A stretch of 8,099 bases of DNA. Source: Palsa-1188 sp050010575. Its GTDB lineage: Bacteria > Bacillota > DSM-12270 > Thermacetogeniales > Thermacetogeniaceae. The first letter of the stretch is position 1, and every line of letters begins with the position of its first letter. A model generated the notes under the pieces. The model did not search any database and had not been told where the DNA came from. It saw only the letters and a list, made by a program, of their open reading frames with translations. The stretch is from positions 1-8,099 of the forward strand of contig JBEKKU010000107.1 of assembly GCA_050010575.1 (NCBI GenBank), in the 5' to 3' direction. Of the stretch, positions 1 through 4,378 are shown piece by piece. A program made the position numbers and the translations under genes.

Positions 1-1
1 A

Positions 2-27
2 CCAGGCATAGCACACCTGTCGCCTGG
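2..27. repeat. Inverted repeat CCAGGC/GCCTGG at window edge
   Basis: CCAGGC (2-7) and GCCTGG (22-27) are perfect 6-bp inverted arms separated by 14 bases. No T-tract follows. It may be part of a larger structured intergenic region cut off by the window edge. Function unknown. Confidence 0.3.
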
Positions 28-40
28 CTGCCAAGCATCA

Positions 41-67
41 TAGGAGCACCCGGCGAGGGTGCTCCTA
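41..67. repeat. Strong 11-bp hairpin upstream of the recombinase gene
   Basis: TAGGAGCACCC (41-51) pairs perfectly with GGGTGCTCCTA (57-67) around a 5-base loop, GGCGA. No T-run follows on either strand, so it is not a standard intrinsic terminator. It ends 12 bases before the Shine-Dalgarno-like AGGGAG of the recombinase gene. It could be a leader hairpin, an operator, or a recombinase-binding arm site; the sequence does not decide between these. Confidence 0.55.
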
Positions 68-92
68 AACATGAATATAGGGAGATGAGAGC

Positions 93-662
93 ATGAACAC
101 GGTAGAACCGATCAGAGACTTACAAAAAATTGACGCCATGAAGAAAATCCTGAAAAGCCAGAATATCCGGGACTGGCTGTTATTCACAATTGGAATCAAC
201 AGCGCCTTGCGGGTGAGTGACCTGCTGAGATTGCGTCAGATGGATCTCTGCGATAACCGAGGGCGGGTGCTGGATGCAATTCGTGTTCGGGAGAAGAAAA
301 CCAACAAGGAGAAGTTGTTCAGGTTAAACAAGTCCATCAGGAAGGCATTAAATGAGTACATGCAGACAACTCCACTCGACATGGACGCATTTCTGTTCCA
401 GTCCCGCAAAGGTGAAAATCGGCCAATCGGCAGGGGCCAGGCATGGGAGATTTTGAGCAACGCTGCTAAGGCGGTTGGGATCAGAGATCAGATCGGCACC
501 CACACGATGCGGAAAACGTGGGGCTATCATGCTCGCATGGCAGGGACGGACATCGAGATCATCATGCGGGCGCTCAACCACAGCAGCCAGCGGCAGACGC
601 TCAGGTATATTGGTATCACGCAAGATGAAGTGGATAATGCGTATGACTCTATTTGCCTGTAA
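93..662 (+). CDS. Short tyrosine recombinase (phage-integrase catalytic domain)
   Basis: This is a site-specific DNA recombinase of the tyrosine recombinase/phage integrase family, which cuts and rejoins DNA through a covalent phosphotyrosine. The catalytic set is visible: R40 in SALRVSDLLRLR, a basic beta-hairpin with lysines at 68-72, H137-x-x-R140 in GTHTMRKTWGYH, H163 in LNHSS, and nucleophile Y172 in TLRYIGI. At 189 aa it is essentially only the catalytic domain; the usual N-terminal SAM-like core-binding and arm-binding domains of 300-400 aa integrases are absent. The start is supported by AGGGAG at 79-84, eight bases upstream. The gene has its own terminator just downstream, so it is probably monocistronic. 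It could act in integration or excision of the element, or in dimer resolution. The family call is firm; the role is inferred. Confidence 0.92.
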   Translation: MNTVEPIRDLQKIDAMKKILKSQNIRDWLLFTIGINSALRVSDLLRLRQMDLCDNRGRVLDAIRVREKKTNKEKLFRLNKSIRKALNEYMQTTPLDMDAFLFQSRKGENRPIGRGQAWEILSNAAKAVGIRDQIGTHTMRKTWGYHARMAGTDIEIIMRALNHSSQRQTLRYIGITQDEVDNAYDSICL

Positions 663-676
663 TTCACGCATTCCGT

Positions 677-710
677 AACGCCTGGCGGATAACCTGCCAG
701 GCGTTCTTTT
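677..710 (+). terminator. Rho-independent terminator of the recombinase gene
   Basis: AACGCCTGGC (677-686) pairs perfectly with GCCAGGCGTT (696-705) around a 9-base loop, and the second arm runs into CTTTTG. The 10-bp GC-rich stem plus U-tract starts 15 bases after the recombinase stop codon. Confidence 0.85.
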
Positions 711-941
711 GTAAGGGGGGACGATATTAGATGCGCATTGGCAATAGCAGTGATAACAGAACTAAACAGTGTCGTGGTGCCGGTTATGTCCTGTTCAAAT
801 CCTGCTCCTGCCGACCAGTTCCACCGGAAAACACCAGGAACCCTTGCAGTGCCCGCAATAGAGAGTATTTACTGTATCCGACACAAGGCTGAAGAGTAAG
901 ATTCAAGTTATTGGCCGGAGGGCTAGAAAGGAGGTAGATCA
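711..941 (+). other. Gene-free leader region before the 942 gene
   Basis: No convincing coding frame lies here. Visible items are a possible promoter (TTGCAG 844-849, TATTTA 866-871), a small inverted repeat GTTCC/GGAAC around 818-840, a tRNA 3'-end-like string (793-817) that fails as a tRNA, and a strong Shine-Dalgarno sequence, AAAGGAGGT (927-935). The GGCC-rich sequence at 913-923 directly before the SD resembles the hairpin before the gene at 3802. Confidence 0.4.
844..871 (+). promoter_or_regulatory. Possible weak sigma-A promoter for the 942 gene
   Basis: TTGCAG (844-849) and TATTTA (866-871) are separated by 16 bases. Both hexamers depart from consensus. The position, about 70 bases before the start codon and downstream of the recombinase terminator, fits a promoter for the 942 gene. 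Confidence 0.3.
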
Positions 942-1217
942 ATGGACATTTTGGAAGCTTATGCCATAGTCCGTGCAGCGCTGTCTGCCATCGCCGCTTC
1001 AGAGCACCGGGACATGTTGGATCTGCTGAGCTTGGAAGAGGACGAGCTGGATCGGTTGTGCAGGCTTTGTTTCATGGACGAGAAAATGGATGCAGACGTG
1101 TGCCATGACTGGCTACGAATCAGTAATAGTTCCATTATGCACGAGGCGCTGAGTGAGCTCCGCTGGGACACTCTGGCAGCGTTACTGGAGAATGTGCAAG
1201 GTAACAGGGCGAAATAG
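942..1217 (+). CDS. Small acidic protein of unknown function
   Basis: I do not recognise this 91-aa protein. It is preceded by a near-perfect ribosome binding site, AAAGGAGGT (927-935), six bases before the ATG, which is the main reason to accept it. It is predicted mostly alpha-helical and strongly acidic, with an Asp/Glu-rich stretch LSLEEDELDRLCRLC around residues 29-43 and a second helical part (SIMHEALSELRW, 64-75). There are three cysteines (C40, C43, C54) but no complete zinc-binding pattern, and no signal peptide or membrane segment. A palindrome with a T6 tract follows 24 bases after the stop, so it is probably a single-gene transcript. Its place between a recombinase and a ParB-methyltransferase suggests an accessory protein of the element; no function is claimed. 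Confidence 0.65.
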   Translation: MDILEAYAIVRAALSAIAASEHRDMLDLLSLEEDELDRLCRLCFMDEKMDADVCHDWLRISNSSIMHEALSELRWDTLAALLENVQGNRAK

Positions 1218-1240
1218 GCAATGTATTAGGCGGGCAGGTG

Positions 1241-1262
1241 GAACTTAATTAAGTTCTTTTTT
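1241..1262 (+). terminator. Palindrome plus T6 tract, AT-rich terminator after the 942 gene
   Basis: GAACTTAATTAAGTTC (1241-1256) is a perfect 16-bp palindrome followed directly by six Ts (1257-1262). As RNA it gives at most a 6-bp stem closed by AAUU and then a U-tract. The stem is weak because it is AT-rich, so it may instead, or also, be a dimeric repressor operator. Confidence 0.5.
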
Positions 1263-1263
1263 A

Positions 1264-1290
1264 CCTACTACCAGATATAGAGGTGCGGTT
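1264..1290 (+). repeat. Copy A of the CTACTA..ATATAG.GGTGCGG motif
   Basis: The sequence CTACTACCAGATATAGAG followed by GTGCGG shares the order CTACTA, ATATAG, GGTGCGG with 2824-2843 upstream of the ribozyme, differing only by small insertions. It lies directly upstream of an attenuator-like hairpin. It may be a shared regulatory or binding element. Confidence 0.4.
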
Positions 1291-1310
1291 AATTTGATGA
1301 ACAACCTATG

Positions 1311-1348
1311 GCGTCTGGGCGTAAGAGGTCCCAGGCGCTCTCTTTTTA
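1311..1348 (+). terminator. Attenuator-like terminator in the leader of the ParB-methyltransferase gene
   Basis: GCGTCTGGG (1311-1319) pairs with CCCAGGCGC (1330-1338), with one G-T wobble and a 10-base loop, followed by TCTCTTTTTAT. This is a clear intrinsic terminator shape located 33 bases before the start codon of the downstream gene and only ~50 bases after the previous terminator-like palindrome. That position suggests transcription attenuation of the methyltransferase gene rather than simple gene-end termination. Confidence 0.65.
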
Positions 1349-1380
1349 TGCAAGACAAAATTTTAGGAGGTGCATTTACC

Positions 1381-2688
1381 ATGGAGCTAGAGTTACACTC
1401 TATTGTCAAACTTTTTCCAGAGATGGCTGTCGATGAATTTTCCTATCTGGTTAATGACATCCGGGAGCACGGCCAGCTGGAGCCGATCAGCGTAATAGCT
1501 GAAACAAACCAGGTGATCGATGGCCGGCATCGGCTCAAGGCCTGCCTGGAGTTGGGTATCGAGCCGAAGATCCGGGAAGTTGCCTGTAGTGATGAGTACG
1601 ACGTTATCTGCTACGTTCGATCCGCCAATGCAACCCGGCGCCACCTGGACGCCGGTCAGAGAGCTGCAGTAGCAGCCGAGATGATGGATCTCTTGAAGGA
1701 GGCGGCGCACAAGCGGCAATTGGCTGGATTGAAACAGTTTGCGCCGGCACCGGCTGATGTTACCGATGTGGCATTTTGCCACGACGGGTTGAGACGATCC
1801 AGGGACATAGCGGCAGCAGCCATGCAGGTGTCGAGCCGGTATGTTGGCAGCGCCAACAAGGTTCGGAAAGCCGACCAGGAAGTGTTTGCGAGGGTCAAAG
1901 CGGGGCAGATCGAACTTCAGGACGGTCTAAAGCTGATCAAGACGCCAGACGAAATGCGCGCCAGGGCAATAGGAAAAATGGACGCCGGAGAGAAGGACGC
2001 CAGGAAAGCGATCTCTGCTGTCAGGCTGGAGATCGTCAAGGAGCATGAGCATGAGTTGCCAGACGTCCCGGAGAATTGCCGACTATTTGTTTGCGATGTG
2101 GCCAAACTGGCCGAGCAGATCGAGCCGGGTAGTATCGACTCTATCATTACCGATCCACCGTTTCCCAAAGAGTATCTGCCCTGTTTTGGCAAACTGGCAG
2201 AGTTGGCGGCCACAGTCCTGAGGCCTGGTGGGAGTCTGGTTGTTATGGCGCCACATATATACCTGCCAGAGATATTTTCTCTTATGACACCGTTCATAAG
2301 ATATATGTCTACCATTGCCATGATGATGCCGGGATCTACGACCAGAATCAGGTTGCTGAGCCTGAATAACGCATGGCGTCCGGTTTTATGGTATTGCCAG
2401 GGCGGCAAGTATAGCGGCAAGAGCATCTCTGATGTTGTTAAGAGCAATGCAAGCGACAAGAGATTTCATGACTGGGGCCAGAGTGAAAGTGGCATGGGGG
2501 CTTTGATCACGCAGTTCTCCGAGCCTGGCGACCTGGTGCTGGATCCGTTTCTTGGCGGTGGCACTACGGCTGTCCGTTCCCTGGCTCTGGGCAGGCGGTT
2601 CATCGGTGCTGATATCGACGACCAGGCGATCTTGATCACCCGGTCACGTCTGGCCGAAGTTGCACAGCAGGAAACGCCAGCAGTATAA
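1381..2688 (+). CDS. ParB-like domain fused to a DNA methyltransferase
   Basis: Residue numbers count from the ATG at 1381 (435 aa). That start is chosen because TAGGAGGT (1364-1371) precedes it and because the in-frame upstream ATG at 1294 would put a terminator hairpin inside the coding region. Residues 1-75 resemble the ParB/sulfiredoxin-like N-terminal domain, with the signature DGRHR (47-51). A helical middle part (about 85-195) resembles the ParB/KorB DNA-binding region, including DIAAAAMQVSSRYVGSANK. The C-terminal part is an S-adenosylmethionine-dependent DNA methyltransferase of the N6-adenine/N4-cytosine type: catalytic DPPF at 258-261, then the cofactor motif DPFLGGGTT at 388-396. 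This catalytic-before-cofactor order is the beta-class arrangement. No partner restriction enzyme is visible, so it is probably an orphan, element-borne modification enzyme. Target site and the role of the ParB-like part are unknown. Confidence 0.88.
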   Translation: MELELHSIVKLFPEMAVDEFSYLVNDIREHGQLEPISVIAETNQVIDGRHRLKACLELGIEPKIREVACSDEYDVICYVRSANATRRHLDAGQRAAVAAEMMDLLKEAAHKRQLAGLKQFAPAPADVTDVAFCHDGLRRSRDIAAAAMQVSSRYVGSANKVRKADQEVFARVKAGQIELQDGLKLIKTPDEMRARAIGKMDAGEKDARKAISAVRLEIVKEHEHELPDVPENCRLFVCDVAKLAEQIEPGSIDSIITDPPFPKEYLPCFGKLAELAATVLRPGGSLVVMAPHIYLPEIFSLMTPFIRYMSTIAMMMPGSTTRIRLLSLNNAWRPVLWYCQGGKYSGKSISDVVKSNASDKRFHDWGQSESGMGALITQFSEPGDLVLDPFLGGGTTAVRSLALGRRFIGADIDDQAILITRSRLAEVAQQETPAV

Positions 2689-2773
2689 ACGTGGAGCGGG
2701 TTGACGACAGGCAGCCTTTCCGCATGCAGGCAAGTCTGTAACTGGTTAGCATTTTGTATGGTTTCATCTCCGC

Positions 2774-2850
2774 CAAATTAGGCGGGAAGGTTAAAACGTT
2801 TTAATCTTCCCGTCAAATTATCCACTACTAAATATAGGTGCGGCAAATTA
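2774..2850. repeat. Three iterated CAAATTA motifs
   Basis: CAAATTA occurs at 2774-2780, 2814-2820 and 2844-2850, on the same strand and 40 and 30 bp apart. The first is bracketed by CCGCC/GGCGG and the third by GCGGC/GACGC, so each sits in a small dyad. Near-helical spacing suggests iterated protein-binding sites of the iteron or centromere type. Confidence 0.45.
2781..2814. repeat. 34-bp near-perfect palindrome centred on AAAACGTTTT
   Basis: Arms of 17 bases meet without a spacer: 2781-2797 against 2798-2814. All positions pair except two G-T positions (2782/2813 and 2790/2805), which would still pair as G-U in RNA. The core is TTAAAACGTTTTAA (2791-2804), flanked by CGGGAAG and CTTCCCG. No T-tract follows, so it is more likely a DNA-binding or cruciform site than a terminator. 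Confidence 0.75.
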
Positions 2851-2885
2851 GACGCTACAAGATATGGTGGCTATCGCAAATCCGT
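2823..2885 (+). repeat. Degenerate tandem direct repeat of about 30 bp
   Basis: The unit at 2823-2853 (CACTACTAAATATAGGTGC, then GGCAAATTAGAC) and the unit at 2854-2885 (GCTACAAGATATGGTGGC, then GCAAATCCGTGAC) share CTAC.A.ATAT.GGTG and GCAAAT in order, with a few-base insertion in the second. Together with the copy at 1264-1290 this makes three related elements. Confidence 0.4.
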
Positions 2886-2976
2886 GACACCCCTTCAAAA
2901 ACGTTTGAAAGATATCACAGATTTTTCGTCCCTCCTTGGGAACCGTTTTGAAGGGGGACTCAATTACCTCCCCCTT
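2878..2976 (+). promoter_or_regulatory. Candidate switching RNA leader with mutually exclusive stems
   Basis: Stem P (AAATC.GTGA 2878-2887 with TCAC.GATTT 2915-2924, enclosing TTCAAA/TTTGAA at 2894-2909) runs into T5 (2922-2926) and looks like a terminator. CCCCTTCAAAAACG (2890-2903) can instead pair with CGTTTTGAAGGGG (2944-2956), one base bulged. AAGGGGGA (2951-2958) can instead pair with TCCCCCTT (2969-2976). These stems share strands and cannot all form, as in attenuators and riboswitches. No known riboswitch class was recognised. Confidence 0.4.
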
Positions 2977-3045
2977 ATGAACTCGTAGCGCAGCGCCCAG
3001 AGGGCAGAGCTAGTAATAGAGACACATGCCCACTGCAGCTTCTCA

Positions 3046-3104
3046 TCCGCCCTGATGAGCAGTTAAGCGGCGAAACGCCTCCGGATCTTGAAGGCGTCGG
3101 CGGA
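3046..3104 (+). ncRNA. Hammerhead self-cleaving ribozyme
   Basis: All conserved elements of the hammerhead core are present in order. Stem I is TCCGCC (3046-3051) with GGCGGA (3099-3104), six perfect pairs. The core CTGATGA spans 3052-3058. Stem II (3059-3071) is short: G-C, C-G, an A-G mismatch and G-C, closed by TTAAG. GAAA (3072-3075) follows. Stem III is ACGCCT (3075-3080) with AGGCGT (3092-3097) around an 11-base loop. The cleavage triplet GTC is 3096-3098, so the predicted cut is between 3098 and 3099. Stems II and III are closed by loops and stem I is open, which is type I topology. Stem I may extend with GCT (3038-3040) and AGC (3105-3107) past a 5-base bulge TCTCA, the kind of place where loop contacts with stem II form in natural hammerheads. 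It lies in the 5' leader of the 3152 gene. Activity is inferred, not shown. Confidence 0.93.
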
Positions 3105-3113
3105 AGCCACAAA

Positions 3114-3137
3114 TAGCCTGCCCCCAGGCTAAAGGGG
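3114..3137 (+). promoter_or_regulatory. Leader hairpin between ribozyme cleavage site and ribosome binding site
   Basis: TAGCCTG (3114-3120) pairs perfectly with CAGGCTA (3125-3131) around a CCCC loop, followed by AA and GGGG (3134-3137). After ribozyme cleavage this hairpin would lie near the 5' end of the 3152 mRNA and could protect it. The CCCC loop could touch GGGG, but the two-base linker is too short for a comfortable pseudoknot. Confidence 0.5.
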
Positions 3138-3151
3138 AGAAAGGAGAACAA

Positions 3152-3706
3152 ATGTATCCAACTCTAACTCTGGATCAAATCATGCATGCCGGCGAGTGGA
3201 CAACACCTGTTGCCACATATCGAGAAGCCGCAGCGAAGAAGGAACGGCTTACCAAGAAGTTACTGCAGATCGAAACTTTTTGGGCTGATCTTAGAGCCAG
3301 GGGTCTTAACCCGCTGGAGTCCGAGACTATCATTAACAGCATCGAGGATTTTATAACAGCCTACCAGTATGATGAGCCGTTTGATGCAGTCAATCTGCGG
3401 GGCATGTACCCATACGACGATGCTAGCCTGATCAAGTACATCCTGGCTGGGGAGAAACTTTATCGGGATCGTCATAACCGTGCAGTTAGAAACTCCAGGG
3501 GTCGCATAGTTGCCACATACAGAAAAGCACCTGGCCATGGCATCCAGTTCGACGCGGATATCGAAGCTGAGAAGCCGGAGCCGGAACTGCCTGCTAAAGT
3601 GCCGCCAACAGAGCGGGAGCTGACTGATGAAGAGATAAAACAGATAGAAGAGGTAAGGGCCTGGTTAGCCCAGGACTGGATAGATCCAACGCCGCTAGGC
3701 CAGTGA
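3152..3706 (+). CDS. Unknown protein downstream of the hammerhead ribozyme
   Basis: I do not recognise this 184-aa protein. The start is supported by AAGGAG (3141-3146), five bases before the ATG. The N-terminal ~45 residues are charged and helical (YREAAAKKERLTKKLLQIE). A middle part of about residues 50-110 contains aromatic and acidic segments (YQYDEPF, YPYDDASLIKYILAGEKLY) and is followed by a basic patch, RDRHNRAVRNSRGR. The C-terminus is a Pro/Glu-rich linker (about 139-153) followed by an acidic helix, ELTDEEIKQIEEVRAWLAQDW. It has no signal peptide, membrane segment or cysteine-based motif. It is the first gene after the ribozyme and is followed, after a structured 95-base gap, by a RusA-like gene and a winged-helix gene in the same direction. 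A role in DNA processing of the element is suggested by context only. Confidence 0.75.
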   Translation: MYPTLTLDQIMHAGEWTTPVATYREAAAKKERLTKKLLQIETFWADLRARGLNPLESETIINSIEDFITAYQYDEPFDAVNLRGMYPYDDASLIKYILAGEKLYRDRHNRAVRNSRGRIVATYRKAPGHGIQFDADIEAEKPEPELPAKVPPTERELTDEEIKQIEEVRAWLAQDWIDPTPLGQ

Positions 3707-3783
3707 CGAGCATGCCGTCACCACCCGTTGCACCGTAACGGGTGCCGCTTATGGCGCAAAGCCAAATATAAGGCCGAGAGGCC
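3703..3783 (+). repeat. Run of hairpins between the 3152 and 3802 genes
   Basis: Four stems follow one another: GTGACG/CGTCAC (3703-3708, 3716-3721; contains the stop codon of the upstream gene), CACCCGTT/AACGGGTG (3722-3729, 3737-3744), a weaker GCC/GGC hairpin around 3745-3755, and GGCC-GAGA-GGCC (3772-3783). The first two abut directly and could stack. No U-tract follows, so these are not standard terminators. They may direct mRNA processing or be part of an unrecognised structured RNA. Confidence 0.5.
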
Positions 3784-3801
3784 AGAAAGGAAGGCAAAAA
3801 A

Positions 3802-4365
3802 ATGGAGATCGACTACACAAGTGCACAAATGAGGGAGATGCTCGATGTAATCTATTCACACAGCCACGAGTTAAGTCTCCTGGCCTGGAACGCGATCCAG
3901 CGCAGGCAGGATGAGTTGGAGTGGGCTGGGAAAATCAATCCAGCGGACAGGAAGATTGCCGCAGAGGCGGAATACGATGGCCAAATCCTGAAAATCGTCG
4001 TGCAGGATGTTTTGCCCAGAAGGAAAAATGACGTCCCTGGATCACTGCTCCGCCGGTACTGGGAGGACGGCGTGGCACAGGCCATATGCAATCTAGGCAT
4101 TCCAGTAAGCTTCGAGAAGGCACTTTGCATCATAACGATGCACGCCCCGCGGAATGTGGGCTGGGATGTCGACAACCGCGCGGTTAGTTACGTCATCAAT
4201 GCACTCAGGGTGGCAAGAGTTATCCCCGGTGATGAATGGGACAAGTTATCCTTGCTGGTGCTCGGGGGAGAGCCAGATAAAAAGAACCCTCGAACGGAAA
4301 TTGTGGTAATGAAACACCTAACAAACATTATGGAAACGCTGGCCTCCATGACCAGCCAATCGTAG
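3802..4365 (+). CDS. RusA-like Holliday junction resolvase, candidate
   Basis: The C-terminal half resembles RusA-family endonucleases, which cut four-way DNA junctions as Mg-dependent dimers and are common in phages and mobile elements. The supporting motif is WDVDNRAVSYVINALRVARVIPGDEW (given here in two parts: WDVDNRA at 121-127 and VIPGDEW at 140-146). The D-x-D-N at 122-125 followed about 20 residues later by D144 matches the spacing of the three catalytic aspartates of E. coli RusA (D70, D72, D91). The ~75-residue helical N-terminus (residues 1-75) is longer than in short RusA proteins and unassigned. A conserved-looking basic stretch, LPRRKND (71-77), follows. GGAAGG (3788-3793) precedes the ATG. 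The next gene starts 13 bases after the stop and its ribosome binding site overlaps the stop codon, so the two are one operon. The assignment is by remote motif only; an unrelated element protein remains possible. Confidence 0.5.
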   Translation: MEIDYTSAQMREMLDVIYSHSHELSLLAWNAIQRRQDELEWAGKINPADRKIAAEAEYDGQILKIVVQDVLPRRKNDVPGSLLRRYWEDGVAQAICNLGIPVSFEKALCIITMHAPRNVGWDVDNRAVSYVINALRVARVIPGDEWDKLSLLVLGGEPDKKNPRTEIVVMKHLTNIMETLASMTSQS

Positions 4366-4378
4366 GGAGGCGTCGCAG

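Larger units (their letters stand above)
2689..3045 (+). other. Gene-free region rich in inverted and direct repeats
   Basis: No coding frame with a ribosome binding site is visible. In order it holds a 34-bp near-perfect palindrome (2781-2814), three CAAATTA motifs (2774, 2814, 2844), a degenerate ~30-bp direct repeat (2823-2853 and 2854-2885), a set of nested and competing RNA stems (2878-2976), and a small hairpin GCCC-AGA-GGGC around 2995-3005. It ends in the hammerhead ribozyme. The density of symmetric sites fits an origin, centromere-like or control region; which of these cannot be decided from sequence alone. Confidence 0.5.

Noticed and set aside
793..817. tRNA 3'-end-like string GTTCAAATCCTGC followed by TCCTGCCGACCA, near an integrase gene
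   Set aside because: The T-loop motif and ACCA end look tempting, but the 5' side of the T-stem does not pair, the acceptor length is one base too long for a normal tRNA, and no D-arm, anticodon arm or 5' acceptor strand can be found upstream. As an att-site remnant it cannot be supported without the matching intact tRNA.
889..930. Second hammerhead core (CTGAAGA, later GAAA) before the 942 gene
   Set aside because: CTGAAGA fits the core, but no stem II joins it to the GAAA, the base before GAAA is not the required C, and no stem III or stem I partner exists.
1294..1380. Upstream in-frame start that would add 29 residues to the ParB-methyltransferase
   Set aside because: There is no ribosome binding site before it, and the added part is encoded by a terminator hairpin. 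The start at 1381 has TAGGAGGT at the right distance.
1917..2459. Long minus-strand frame of 180 codons
   Set aside because: It is antisense to the methyltransferase gene whose motifs are clear, has no ribosome binding site, and resembles no family.
3114..3137. H-type pseudoknot between the CCCC loop and GGGG
   Set aside because: With a 7-bp first stem, the two-base linker AA is too short to cross the groove; only the plain hairpin is supported.
3624..3640. Another CTGATGA inside the 3152 coding region
   Set aside because: It is not followed by a stem II or GAAA in the right place; it simply encodes part of ELTDEE.
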